From: Streptomyces fodineus
GTDB lineage: Bacteria > Actinomycetota > Actinomycetes > Streptomycetales > Streptomycetaceae
Assembly (NCBI RefSeq): GCF_001735805.1
Contig: NZ_CP017248.1
Coordinates: 7,626,001 to 7,690,000, forward strand
Direction of reading: 5' to 3'
DNA: 64,000 nucleotides
Shown: piece after piece, positions 22,482-31,567 of the stretch
Numbering within the stretch: the first letter of the stretch is position 1
Layout of the letters: every line of letters starts with the position of its first letter
The notes under the pieces: model-generated
Seen by the model: only the letters and a program-made list of their open reading frames with translations
Database searches by the model: none
Told to the model about the DNA's origin: nothing
Program-made: the position numbers and the translations under genes

Positions 22482-25259
22482 ATGTCACGGCGAACCCCAC
22501 GCACCGCCCTTGACAGACTGAGAACGTCCCGCCGTCTCGCCGGGTTCCTGAAGTCGGCGTCGATATGCGTTCTCGTCGCCGGACTTCTCTCCCCGCTCAC
22601 CCAGCAGGCGGCCGCCGCCGCCTCCAACGACTACTGTGGCGGCCAGTGCTCGGACATCCTGCCGCCCGGCGAGAACGGCAACGCCACACTCGCCCAGATC
22701 CTGCTCAACCAGGCCTTCGGCACCCAGCCCGCGCACGCCGAGGACCAGCTCGGCCCGTACGCCGGCCTCGCCACCGGCTACCCGGGCCTGACCGACGCGA
22801 AGATCAACGACTTCTTCGACGACGCCTCCTTCGGCGTCCCGTCCGACCAGGTCGCCTCCACCGAGAAGCCGGGCGGACGCGGCGACGTGACGATCGTGCG
22901 GGACAAGAAGGCCGGTGTGCCGCACATCACCGGCACCACCCGCTACGGCACCGAGTACGGCGCCGGCTACGCGGCGGCCGAGGACCGGCTGTGGATGATG
23001 GACCTCTTCCGGCACGTCGGCCGCGGACAGCTGACCTCTTTCGCGGGCGGCGCCGCCGCCAACCAGGGCCTGGAGCAGGAGTTCTACCGCAACGCCCCCT
23101 ATACCGAGGCCGACCTGCAGGCACAGATCGACAACGCCGTGGCCCACAACGGCGCCCGCGGCCAGCAGGCCCTCGCGGACGCCAACGCCTACCTTGACGG
23201 CATAAATGCCTATATCGATGCTTCCGACAGCGGCCGTTACTTCCCCGGCGAATACGACCTGACCGGCCACAAGGACCCGATCACCAACGCCGGGACCATA
23301 GACCACTTCAAGGTCACCGACCTCGTGGCGCTGGCCTCCGTCATCGGCTCGCTCTTCGGCTCCGGCGGCGGTGGCGAGGTCAGCAACGCCCTCTCCCTGA
23401 TCGCCGCCCAGTCCAAGTACGGCGTCGAGGACGGCACCAGGGTCTGGGAGTCCTTCCGCGAGCGCAACGACCCCGAGGCCGCCCTGACCGTGCACGACGG
23501 CGAGAGCTTCCCGTACGGCGCCAAGCCCGCCGACGCCAAGGGCGAGGCCCTGCCCGACCCCGGCTCGGTCACCCAGGAACCCCTCGTCTACGACCGTACG
23601 GGCAGCGCCTCCACCACGGCCGCCAAGAGCACCTCGGCCACCGCCGCCAAGACCACGCTCGGTTCCGCCAAGCGCGGGATGTCCAACGCGCTCGTGGTCA
23701 GCGGGAAGTACACCGCGAGCGGCCATCCGATCGCCGTCTTCGGCCCGCAGACCGGCTACTTCGCCCCGCAGCTGCTCATGCTCCAGGAGATCCAGGGCCC
23801 GGGCATCAGCGCGCGCGGCGCCTCCTTCGCGGGTCTGAGCATGTACGTCGAACTCGGCCGCGGCCAGGACTACTCCTGGAGCGCGACCACCTCCGGCCAG
23901 GACATCATCGACACCTACGCCGTCGAGCTGTGCCAGGACGACTACCACTACCTGTACCACGGCACCTGTACGGCCATGGACCGGATCGAGCAGAAGGACT
24001 CCTGGTCACCGACCATGGCCGACAGCACGCCTGCGGGGTCGTACACCATGCGGGTCTGGCGCACGAAGTACGGCCCGGTGGAGTACCGCGCGACCGTGGG
24101 CGGCAAGAAGGTCGCCTACACCACGCTGCGCTCCTCGTATCTGCACGAGGCCGACTCGATCATCGGCTTCCAGATGCTGAACGACCCCGGTTACGTCAAG
24201 GGCCCGAAGGACTTCCAGAGCGCGGCCCAGCACATCAACTACACCTTCAACTGGTTCTACGCCGACTCCCAGCACACCGCGTACTACAACAGCGGTGACA
24301 ACCCGGTCCGCGCCGTCGGCGTCGACTCGGAGTTCCCCCTCTGGGCGCAGCCGGCGTACGAGTGGCAGAACTGGGACCCGGCCACCAACACCGCCGACTA
24401 CACCCCGGCCTCCGCCCACCCCAACTCCGTCGACCAGGACTACTACATCTCCTGGAACAACAAGCAGGCCAGGGACTACACGACCGCCTCGTGGGGCGAC
24501 GGGTCCGTGCACCGCGGGAACCTGCTTCAGGACCGGGTGAAGAAGCTGGTCGCATCCGGCGGGGTGACCCGAACCAAGCTGGTGCAGGCCATGGCGGACG
24601 CGGCCCTGGCCGATCTGCGCGCCGAGGACGTGCTGCCGAAGCTGCTCAAGGTGATCAACTCCTCGACGGTGACCGACCCCACGGCCGCGGCGGCGGCCGG
24701 CAAGCTGCAGGCGTGGGTGACCGCGGGTGCCAAGCGCACGGAGACGTCCGCCGGTTCGAAGACCTACGCCGACGCCGACGCGATCCGCATCCTGGACGCC
24801 TGGTGGCCGCTGCTGGTGAAGGCGGAGTTCCAGCCTGGCCTCGGCAGTGACCTGTACACCGCCTTCACGAACGACCTGCCGGTCGACGAGGCCCCGTCCG
24901 CCGGACACGGCCCGACCGGCTCGCACGCCGGAAGCTCCTTCCAGTTCGGCTGGTGGAGCTATGTCGACAAGGACATCCGGGCGGTGCTCGGGGAGAACGT
25001 GCAGGGCGGACTCGCCGAGAAGTACTGCGGCGGCGGCAGCCTCAGCGCCTGCCGGGACGCCCTGATCGGCACCCTGGACCAGGCGGCCGGGATGACCGCC
25101 GCCCAGGTCTACCCGGGCGACGGCCAGTGCTCGGCCGGCGACCAGTGGTGCGCCGACTCGATCGCCCAGCGCACCCTGGGCGGCATCAAGCACGGCAAGA
25201 TCAGCTGGCAGAACCGGCCGACGTTCCAGCAGGTGGTGGAGTACACGTCGCACCGGTGA
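22482..25259 (+). CDS. secreted penicillin acylase-family Ntn hydrolase
   Basis: A 925-residue precursor. A Sec signal peptide occupies about residues 1-48 (ending QQAAAAA). The alpha chain contains GVPHITGTTRYGTEYGAGYA and AAEDRLWMMD. A Ser/Ala/Thr-rich spacer precedes the processing site. The new N-terminal nucleophile is Ser401 in KRGMSNALVVSG, after which the beta chain begins. Family members cut amide side chains of beta-lactams, acyl-homoserine lactones or lipopeptides such as aculeacin. The substrate here is unknown; quorum-quenching or self-resistance roles are both possible. The ATG at 22482 follows AGGAG at 22472-22476. A strong hairpin follows the stop. Confidence 0.92.
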   Translation: MSRRTPRTALDRLRTSRRLAGFLKSASICVLVAGLLSPLTQQAAAAASNDYCGGQCSDILPPGENGNATLAQILLNQAFGTQPAHAEDQLGPYAGLATGYPGLTDAKINDFFDDASFGVPSDQVASTEKPGGRGDVTIVRDKKAGVPHITGTTRYGTEYGAGYAAAEDRLWMMDLFRHVGRGQLTSFAGGAAANQGLEQEFYRNAPYTEADLQAQIDNAVAHNGARGQQALADANAYLDGINAYIDASDSGRYFPGEYDLTGHKDPITNAGTIDHFKVTDLVALASVIGSLFGSGGGGEVSNALSLIAAQSKYGVEDGTRVWESFRERNDPEAALTVHDGESFPYGAKPADAKGEALPDPGSVTQEPLVYDRTGSASTTAAKSTSATAAKTTLGSAKRGMSNALVVSGKYTASGHPIAVFGPQTGYFAPQLLMLQEIQGPGISARGASFAGLSMYVELGRGQDYSWSATTSGQDIIDTYAVELCQDDYHYLYHGTCTAMDRIEQKDSWSPTMADSTPAGSYTMRVWRTKYGPVEYRATVGGKKVAYTTLRSSYLHEADSIIGFQMLNDPGYVKGPKDFQSAAQHINYTFNWFYADSQHTAYYNSGDNPVRAVGVDSEFPLWAQPAYEWQNWDPATNTADYTPASAHPNSVDQDYYISWNNKQARDYTTASWGDGSVHRGNLLQDRVKKLVASGGVTRTKLVQAMADAALADLRAEDVLPKLLKVINSSTVTDPTAAAAAGKLQAWVTAGAKRTETSAGSKTYADADAIRILDAWWPLLVKAEFQPGLGSDLYTAFTNDLPVDEAPSAGHGPTGSHAGSSFQFGWWSYVDKDIRAVLGENVQGGLAEKYCGGGSLSACRDALIGTLDQAAGMTAAQVYPGDGQCSAGDQWCADSIAQRTLGGIKHGKISWQNRPTFQQVVEYTSHR

Positions 25260-25273
25260 CCAGGCGCCGGCGA

Positions 25274-25309
25274 ACCGGCGTTGGCGAACACTCGTCGGCC
25301 AACGCCGGT
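25274..25309. terminator. bidirectional terminator hairpin
   Basis: ACCGGCGTTGGC and GCCAACGCCGGT form a perfect 12-base stem with a 12-base loop, located between the convergent penicillin acylase and alpha/beta hydrolase genes. Confidence 0.8.
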
Positions 25310-25325
25310 GGGCCGGGTCGACAGG

Positions 25326-26624
25326 TCAGGTGACGCGGCCCGCCGCCAGTACCAGCCGCGCCAGTTCGGGGTGCACGATGTCGCTGTGTGCCCCGGACGG
25401 CGGACCGCCGTGGCAGACGACCGAGGCCGCGTCCACGTTCACGCACCCCGCGGAGGGCAGCCCTCCGCCCAGGGCCGCCGCGAGGTCCAGCCGGGCGGTC
25501 CCCGGCACCGCCTGCACCCCGTCGTGCCCCATGGCACCCCACTCCGGGCCCAGCACGGCCGCGATCTCGCTGCCCGCACACGAGCGGTCGTCCCCGGACA
25601 GCCGGGAGGCCAGCGGATAGAACGTGCCGAGCGCCGCGTCGAAGTGCGAGTAGCAGCACACCAGCGGCCCGTCGATCCGCCGCTGCTGGTCCTTGAGCGC
25701 CCCCGCCTTGTCGGGGGCCTGCGGCACCCGGTCCGCGAACGCGTAGTGCGAGAAGGCCCCTTGCAGGAGCGTCACCGACTTCACCGTGCGCACCCCGTCG
25801 GGCAGCCCGCGCAGTGCGAACGACACCAGCCGCCCGCCGAAGCTGTGCCCGGCCAGATGCACCCGCACCCCGGGCGCCGCCTGCGCCACCTGCCCGATCA
25901 CCGGCCCGAGCCCCTGCTCGCCGACCGTCCCGGCCCGCCGTTTCATCGTGTAGTACGTCGCCTGCCGCAGCAGTTCCTTGGCGCCGTCCCAGGGGTTCGG
26001 AATGCTGAACCCCTCCGGTGCGGCGGACGACCGGACCGCGGCCAGCGCCTCGGCGAACTCCCCGCACACGGTCGCCGGGTCCTCGGTGAACACGCGCGGC
26101 TCGCCCTCCTCCCCGGTGTCGGCCACGCCGGGCCGCTCCCCGTCCACCAGCAGCCGCACCAGCCGCCCGAACTCCGTCAACCCCTGTGTGCCACCCGGCG
26201 GTTCGTCCAGCATCCGGGCCAGCTGGTCGAGGACGGGCGCCCGGCCCGGAAAGGTCTCCAGCAGGGCGCGCCGGGTGTCCTTGTCCAGCGCCGGGCCCGG
26301 TGCCGTCTCGGCCGCCAGGGCCGCCGGCGACTTCGGGAAGTCGGGGATCGGCTCGTCGCTGAACCGCATCGACGGCCAGATCACGCCCACGTACCCGAGC
26401 CGGGCCCGGGGCGCGAGCGCCGGGAGCGGGGCGAAGAAACGGCGGTACAGCGCGGTCGCGCCCGAGCGGTCGTTGTTCCAGCCGTGCGAGAACACGATCA
26501 GGTCGCGGACGCCCTGCTCCGCGACCTGCGCCGTCAGCCGGTCGCGTTCGGGCGGGTCCACGTCCCCGTCCGCGTCGAAGGTCAGCTCCCAGTAGGGAGT
26601 CACGCTCATCCCAGGATCCGCCAT
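25326..26624 (-). CDS. alpha/beta-hydrolase-fold protein
   Basis: A 432-residue cytoplasmic protein. The pattern IVFSHGWNND (residues 43-52) supplies an oxyanion-type HG motif, and the nucleophile elbow is GHSFGG with Ser261. A likely catalytic His is near the end (GAHSDIVHPE). The segment between holds an Asp/Pro-rich lid. The family resembles large bacterial lipase-like hydrolases of unknown substrate. It is followed on the same strand by nothing close; upstream lies the DUF1343 gene, 83 bases away. Confidence 0.82.
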   Translation of the reverse strand: MADPGMSVTPYWELTFDADGDVDPPERDRLTAQVAEQGVRDLIVFSHGWNNDRSGATALYRRFFAPLPALAPRARLGYVGVIWPSMRFSDEPIPDFPKSPAALAAETAPGPALDKDTRRALLETFPGRAPVLDQLARMLDEPPGGTQGLTEFGRLVRLLVDGERPGVADTGEEGEPRVFTEDPATVCGEFAEALAAVRSSAAPEGFSIPNPWDGAKELLRQATYYTMKRRAGTVGEQGLGPVIGQVAQAAPGVRVHLAGHSFGGRLVSFALRGLPDGVRTVKSVTLLQGAFSHYAFADRVPQAPDKAGALKDQQRRIDGPLVCCYSHFDAALGTFYPLASRLSGDDRSCAGSEIAAVLGPEWGAMGHDGVQAVPGTARLDLAAALGGGLPSAGCVNVDAASVVCHGGPPSGAHSDIVHPELARLVLAAGRVT

Positions 26625-26707
26625 GTCAGGCTCCCTCGTCCCCCCGGAAACGATGCGTTGCGGGCGTATCGTCCTGCGGAGGGGCGAAGTTGGCCATACA
26701 GTGCGGC

Positions 26708-27928
26708 TCACCTGTACAGGAGATATTCCTTTCGAACCCGGCGGAACGCGGCCAGCTCGTCCTGCCAGGCGCCGGTCACCTCGTCGGTGCCCGCCCCCGC
26801 GTCGATCATGGTGCGCACCCGGGAGGAGCCGGTGAGCTTGTCGATCCAGTCGTCCGGCCGCCACGCGAAGCCGCCCCAGACCTTGCGCACGGTCACCAGC
26901 AGTGCGATCCCGGTGCGTACGGGGTCGTAGACGGCCCGGTCGTGCACATGGATCTGCACCCCGCCGACCGTCTTGCCCTGGAACTTGGAGAAGGTGGGCG
27001 CGAAGTACGCCTCCCTGAACCGCACGCCGGGCAGCGCGAGTTCGTTCGCCGCGGCGGCCCATCGGCCGTCGACGCCCTCGGCGCCGAGCAGTTCGAAGGG
27101 ACGGGTCGTGCCCCGGCCCTCGGAGACGTTGGTCCCCTCGAACATGCAGGTGCCGGAGTAGACGAGGGCCGTGTCCGGGGTCGGCATGTTCGGGCTCGGC
27201 GGCACCCACGGCAGCGCGGAGCGGTCGTACCAGTCCGACCGCTTCCACCCGCTCATCAGCACGGTCTCCAGCGCTACGGCCCTGCTCAGGAACTCGCCGT
27301 TGAACAGCCGCGCCAGCTCCGCGACGGTCATGCCGTGTGCCTGCGCGATGGGCTGCCGGCCGACGAACGTGGCGAACTCCTTGTGCAGGACCGGCCCTTG
27401 GGCCTCGCGGCCGGTCACCGGATTGGGCCGGTCGAGGACGACGAACCGTTTGCCCGCGAGCTGTGCGGCCTCCATGCAGTCGTACAGCGTCCAGATGTAC
27501 GTGTAGAAGCGGGCGCCGACGTCCTGGATGTCGAAGACGACCGTGTCGACGCCGGAGGCGGTGAAGACGTCGGCGAGGGCCTTGCCGCTCTTGAGGTAGG
27601 TGTCGTAGACGGGCAGCCCCGTTGCCGGGTCGTCGTAGCGGCCCTCGGAGCCGCCCGCCTGTGCGGTGCCCCTGAAGCCGTGCTCGGGGCCGAAGACCGC
27701 CGTCAGCTTCACACGGGGGTCCTGGTGCATGACGTCGACGATGTGGCGGGCGTCCTCGGTGATGCCCGTCGGGTTGGTGACGATGCCGACGCGCCGGCCC
27801 TTGAGCAGGGAGTAACCGTCGGCCGCGAGCCTTTCGAAGCCGGTGTGCAGTTCCTCACGATGCTCGGATGCGGCGGGAAGGGCTGCCATCGTTGCCGATG
27901 CGAGCAGGTTCCGTCGGGACAGGCGCAT
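26708..27928 (-). CDS. exported DUF1343 protein, NamZ-like N-acetylmuramidase
   Basis: A 406-residue protein of the DUF1343 family. Its best-studied member, NamZ of Bacillus, removes terminal N-acetylmuramic acid from muropeptides (family knowledge). The twin-arginine motif SRRNLLASATMAALPAAS at residues 4-21 suggests Tat export. The core has GIVTNPTGI, FGPEHGFRG, DVGARFYTY, LDRPNP and WVPPSPNMPTPDTALVYSGT, all typical. The start at 27928 gives the twin-Arg motif its usual position; a longer in-frame version from 27961 is less likely. Role: cell-wall recycling or turnover, inferred. Confidence 0.88.
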   Translation of the reverse strand: MRLSRRNLLASATMAALPAASEHREELHTGFERLAADGYSLLKGRRVGIVTNPTGITEDARHIVDVMHQDPRVKLTAVFGPEHGFRGTAQAGGSEGRYDDPATGLPVYDTYLKSGKALADVFTASGVDTVVFDIQDVGARFYTYIWTLYDCMEAAQLAGKRFVVLDRPNPVTGREAQGPVLHKEFATFVGRQPIAQAHGMTVAELARLFNGEFLSRAVALETVLMSGWKRSDWYDRSALPWVPPSPNMPTPDTALVYSGTCMFEGTNVSEGRGTTRPFELLGAEGVDGRWAAAANELALPGVRFREAYFAPTFSKFQGKTVGGVQIHVHDRAVYDPVRTGIALLVTVRKVWGGFAWRPDDWIDKLTGSSRVRTMIDAGAGTDEVTGAWQDELAAFRRVRKEYLLYR

Positions 27929-27962
27929 GGCTAGAGGTTGGCGCAGTCGCCCTTCCTTCACA

Positions 27963-27982
27963 CATACCGACCGGTTAGTCTG
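27963..27982. promoter_or_regulatory. TetR operator in front of SDR/acyl-CoA ligase operon
   Basis: CATACCGACCGGTTAGTCTG contains the 13-base core CATACCGACCGGT that also occurs, inverted, at 33851-33870 in front of the convergent kinase/dehydrogenase operon. Symmetry is 7 of 10 positions. The TetR gene inside this operon (30513) is the likely binder. Confidence 0.72.
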
Positions 27983-28032
27983 GCCGGACCAGAGCCGATG
28001 CGCGCCGCGCAGAGTCGTGTCGAAGGAGACCC

Positions 28033-28806
28033 ATGGTGGAAGCCGTGCAGGATGCGGGAGTGGTCGTCACCGGGGCGGGCGGCGGGATCGGCGCCGCGTT
28101 GGCCCGGCGGTTCGCCGCCGAGGGGGCCCGGGTCGTCGTCAACGACCTCGACGGCGAGAAGGCCAAGGCGGTGGCCGAGGAGATCGGTGGGATCGCCGTG
28201 GCGGGTGACGCCTCCGCGATCGTCGGCGACGCCCGGGACGCGCTCGGCGGCACCGTCGACGTCTACTGCGCCAACGCCGGTGTCGCCTTCGAGGACGGCG
28301 GCGCGGGCGGGCCGCTCGACGAGAGGTCCTGGGCGGTGTCCTGGGACGTCAATGTCATGGCACACGTACGCGCCGCCCATGAGCTGCTCCCGGACTGGCT
28401 GGAGCGCGGTCGCGGGCGGTTCGTGTCCACCGTGTCGGCCGCCGGGCTGCTCACCATGATCGGTGCCCCCTCCTACAGCGTCACCAAGCACGGCGCCTAC
28501 GCCTTCGCCGAGTGGCTGTCGCTGACGTACCGCCACCGGGGTCTGAAGGTGCACGCGATCTGTCCGCAGGGTGTGCGGACGGACATGCTGGCCGCGACCG
28601 GCAGCGCGGGGGACCTGGTGCTCCATCCGACCGCGATCGAACCGGAGGCCGTCGCCGACGCCCTGTTCCGGGGCATCGGGGAGGACCGTTTCCTGATCCT
28701 GCCGCACCCCGAGGTGGCCGAGTACTACCAGGCGCGGGCCACCGAACCGGACCGCTGGCTGAGCGGCATGAACCACCTCCAGCGGAAGTGGGAGGAGGCC
28801 CGGTGA
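28033..28806 (+). CDS. SDR-family oxidoreductase of an acyl-CoA operon
   Basis: A 257-residue short-chain dehydrogenase. The cofactor motif is GAGGGIGAALA (residues 15-25), the catalytic Ser is in TVSAAGLL, and Tyr/Lys are in YSVTK. The acidic NDLDGEKA after the second strand suggests NAD rather than NADP preference. It overlaps the acyl-CoA ligase by the GTGA tetranucleotide, so the two are coupled. The substrate is probably a hydroxy- or keto-acyl intermediate, from context. Confidence 0.9.
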   Translation: MVEAVQDAGVVVTGAGGGIGAALARRFAAEGARVVVNDLDGEKAKAVAEEIGGIAVAGDASAIVGDARDALGGTVDVYCANAGVAFEDGGAGGPLDERSWAVSWDVNVMAHVRAAHELLPDWLERGRGRFVSTVSAAGLLTMIGAPSYSVTKHGAYAFAEWLSLTYRHRGLKVHAICPQGVRTDMLAATGSAGDLVLHPTAIEPEAVADALFRGIGEDRFLILPHPEVAEYYQARATEPDRWLSGMNHLQRKWEEAR

Positions 28807-30479
28807 GCGCTTCCCGGTACGCGGACCGGCCCTGGCTGGCGCTGCTCGACGACGCCCAGCGCGGCCCGGTCGACCCCGCCGACTCGCTGGTCCACGCCCT
28901 GCGGACGGCCGTCGCCGAGGCGCCCGAGCGCACCTTCCTCGCCTACTTCGACGCCCGGCTGAGCTACCGCGAGGTGGACGGGCTCAGCGACTCCGTCGCC
29001 GCCCACCTCGCCGCGCGCGGGCTGGAGCGCGGGGACCGGGTGGCGGTGCTGCTGCAGAACTCCCCGCACTTCGTGCTCGCCGTCCTCGGCGCCTGGAAGG
29101 CCGGCGCGACCGTCGTCCCGGTCAACCCGATGTACAAGTCTGCCGAGATGGAGCACATCCTGCTCGACGGCGAGGTGGCCGCGCTGATCTGCTCCGACCG
29201 GGCCTGGGAGGCGTACCTCCGGAAGACGGCGGCCGGGGCGCCGGTGCGGGTCGTGCTCACCGCGAGCGAGTTGGACTTCCAAACCCGCAACGACGCGCGC
29301 GTGCTCGGCTTCGAGCGGCTGCCCCAGGCGCCGGACGCCGACGACCTCGTGACCGTCGCCCGGCAGGGCGGCAAGGCGCCCGAGGGCCGCGACCCGCGCC
29401 CGGACGACATCGCCCTGATCAGCTACACCTCCGGCACCAGCGGCACCCCCAAAGGCGCCACCAACACGCACGGCAACATCATGCACAACGCCGAACGGCA
29501 GCGGACCGGGCTCGCGCTGCCCGAGGCGCCCGCCTACTACGCGCTCGCGCCGCTGTTCCACATCACCGGCATGGTCTGCCAGTTCGGCGCCTGCCTGAAC
29601 AGCGCCGGCACCCTGGTGCTCACCTACCGCTTCGAGCCCGGACTCGTCCTGGAGGCGTTCGCCGAGCACCGCCCGCACTACACGGTCGGCCCGTCCACCG
29701 CCTACATGGCGCTCGCCGCCCACCCGGACGCCACCCCGGAGCACTTCGCCTCCTTCGTGAACCTCTCCTCCGGCGGCGCGCCCGTGCCCCCGGCCCTGGT
29801 GGAGAGGTTCCGCGCGCGCTTCGGGCCGTACATCCGGGTCGGCTACGGCCTCACCGAGTGCTCCGGACCGAGCGCCGCCGTCCCGCCCGGCCTGGAGGCG
29901 CCCGTGGACCCGGTCTCCGGGACGCTGTCGGTGGGCGTGCCCGGCGCCGACACGGTCGTCAGGATCGTGGACGAGCAGGGCGAGGAGGTGCCCTTCGGGG
30001 AGCAGGGCGAGATCGTCGTACGAGGGCCCCAGGTGGTCCCCGGCTACTGGCGGCGCCCGGACGCCACCGCCGAGTCCTTCCCGGACGGCGAGCTGCGCAC
30101 CGGCGACATCGGCTTCATGGACGCCCAGGGCTGGCTCTACGTCGTCGACCGCAAGAAGGACATGATCAACGCGTCCGGCTTCAAGGTGTGGCCGCGCGAG
30201 GTCGAGGACGTGCTGTACACCCACCCGGCGGTGCGCGAGGCGGCTGTCGTCGGCGTCCCCGACGGCTACCGTGGCGAGACCGTCAAGGCCTATATCAGCC
30301 TGCGTGCGGGCGCCGAGGCGGCCCCGGACGAACTCGCGGTGTACTGCAAGGAGAGACTGGCCGCCTACAAATACCCGCGTCAGGTGGAGATCCTGCCCGA
30401 CCTGCCCAAGACGGCGAGTGGCAAGATCCTCCGTCGGGAGCTGCGTTCGCGCCGTTCCCGCGCAGACGACACCCGATAG
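28803..30479 (+). CDS. acyl-CoA synthetase (class I adenylate-forming)
   Basis: A 558-residue ligase that activates a carboxylic acid with ATP and CoA. The P-loop-like motif YTSGTSGTPKGAT (about 203-215), the A5 region GYGLTECSGPS, the A7/A8 motifs LRTGDIGFMD and VDRKKDMINASGFKVWPREVE, and the final lysine motif PKTASGKILRREL are all present. The start GTG at 28803 overlaps the SDR stop. The acid is not known; the downstream TetR gene and the shared operator with a kinase/acyl-CoA dehydrogenase pair point to catabolism of an unusual fatty acid. Confidence 0.92.
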   Translation: MSASRYADRPWLALLDDAQRGPVDPADSLVHALRTAVAEAPERTFLAYFDARLSYREVDGLSDSVAAHLAARGLERGDRVAVLLQNSPHFVLAVLGAWKAGATVVPVNPMYKSAEMEHILLDGEVAALICSDRAWEAYLRKTAAGAPVRVVLTASELDFQTRNDARVLGFERLPQAPDADDLVTVARQGGKAPEGRDPRPDDIALISYTSGTSGTPKGATNTHGNIMHNAERQRTGLALPEAPAYYALAPLFHITGMVCQFGACLNSAGTLVLTYRFEPGLVLEAFAEHRPHYTVGPSTAYMALAAHPDATPEHFASFVNLSSGGAPVPPALVERFRARFGPYIRVGYGLTECSGPSAAVPPGLEAPVDPVSGTLSVGVPGADTVVRIVDEQGEEVPFGEQGEIVVRGPQVVPGYWRRPDATAESFPDGELRTGDIGFMDAQGWLYVVDRKKDMINASGFKVWPREVEDVLYTHPAVREAAVVGVPDGYRGETVKAYISLRAGAEAAPDELAVYCKERLAAYKYPRQVEILPDLPKTASGKILRRELRSRRSRADDTR

Positions 30480-30512
30480 GCATCACGACCCGATCAGCAT
30501 CACGGAAGGCAG

Positions 30513-31115
30513 GTGGCGGCAGTGCCCAGGACGACGGACGGAGACGGGACGCCCGTTCCGCAGCGGCTGCTGGCCGCCGCCACCCGGCTCTTCGCGGAGC
30601 AGGGCTACGACCGCACCTCCGTGCAGGAGATCGTGGAGGCGGCCGGCGTCACCAAGGGGGCGCTGTACCACTACTTCGGCTCCAAGGACGACCTCCTGCA
30701 CGAGGTGTACGCGCGCGTGCTGCGCATCCAGCAGGAGCGGCTGGACCACTTCGCCCGCATGGACGCGCCGGTGGAGGAACGGCTCAGAGCCGCCGCGGCG
30801 GACGTGGTCGTCACGACGATCGACAACCTCGACGACGCCATGATCTTCTTCCGGTCCATGCACCACCTCGGCCCGGAGAAGAACAAGCAGGTCCGCGCCG
30901 AGCGCCGGCGCTACCACGAACGGTTCCGCGCGCTGATCGAGGAGGGCCAGCGGGAAGGCGTCTTCTCCACGGCGACCCCGGCCGACCTGGTCGTGGACTA
31001 CCACTTCGGCTCCGTCCACCACCTGTCGACCTGGTACCGCCCCGACGGCCCGCTCACCCCGCAGCAGGTCGCCGACCACCTGGCCGATCTGCTGCTGCGG
31101 GCGCTGCGCCCTTGA
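30513..31115 (+). CDS. TetR-family regulator of acyl-CoA genes
   Basis: A 200-residue TetR protein. The helix-turn-helix is at about residues 18-62 (TSVQEIVEAAGVTKGALYHY). A ligand domain follows with HHLGPEKNKQVRAERRRYHE, a segment I associate with regulators of fatty-acid breakdown. It is the third gene of the operon starting at 28033. Operators with the same 13-base core before this operon and before the kinase operon at 33811 make this a local regulator of both. GTG at 30513 is used; GTG at 30522 is possible too. Confidence 0.87.
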   Translation: MAAVPRTTDGDGTPVPQRLLAAATRLFAEQGYDRTSVQEIVEAAGVTKGALYHYFGSKDDLLHEVYARVLRIQQERLDHFARMDAPVEERLRAAAADVVVTTIDNLDDAMIFFRSMHHLGPEKNKQVRAERRRYHERFRALIEEGQREGVFSTATPADLVVDYHFGSVHHLSTWYRPDGPLTPQQVADHLADLLLRALRP

Positions 31116-31125
31116 CGCGGTGATA

Positions 31126-31142
31126 CGGCGGCGAAGCCGCCG
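31126..31142 (+). terminator. terminator hairpin after TetR gene
   Basis: CGGCGGC-GAA-GCCGCCG is a 7-base perfect stem with a 3-base loop, starting 11 bases after the TetR stop. Confidence 0.6.
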
Positions 31143-31149
31143 GGGGAGG

Positions 31150-31440
31150 GCGGCAAGCGCCGTACGGCCGTCTCCAGGCCCGACCCGGCGTGGACGTCGC
31201 CGAAGGCCGCCGCGGCGAGGTCCAGCTCGCCCGCGCGCAGCGCCTCGGTCGGCTCGGCGCCGGTCGCGTCCCGCGCGGACACCTGGACAGCGGGGAACTA
31301 GCGGTGGAAGGCGGCCAGTTCGGCGCGCAGGCCGACGCAGGTCAGCGTCTGGATCGTACCGACGGACACCCGGCCGGCGGCGGCCGCCCCGGCGACGGCC
31401 GCGACCGCGTCCCGGCCCGCCCCCGTGAGGCGGCGGCGGT
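31150..31440 (-). pseudogene. truncated LysR-family regulator remnant
   Basis: The 452-base gap between the two convergent operons holds a LysR fragment on the minus strand. It begins at the linker (RRRLTGAGRDAVAAVAG), continues into the substrate-binding domain (GRVSVGTIQTLTCVGLRAEL), then hits a TAG stop after AAFHR. In the same frame it resumes FPAVQVSARDATGAEPTEAL and RAGELDLAAAAFGD before fading near 31150. The helix-turn-helix and the second half of the effector domain are gone. A CAG to TAG change would explain the stop. This is a dead gene. Confidence 0.75.
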
Positions 31441-31567
31441 GCTTTCTCTGCCCGGGGGACACCCCTGGTCCCCGGCGGGGCACCCCACGGAGAGGCTGCG
31501 GACGTGGCGCGCGCCGCATTCGGCACGCTCCACGTCCACACGCCCTCCCCTTGCCGCACAGCGCGGC

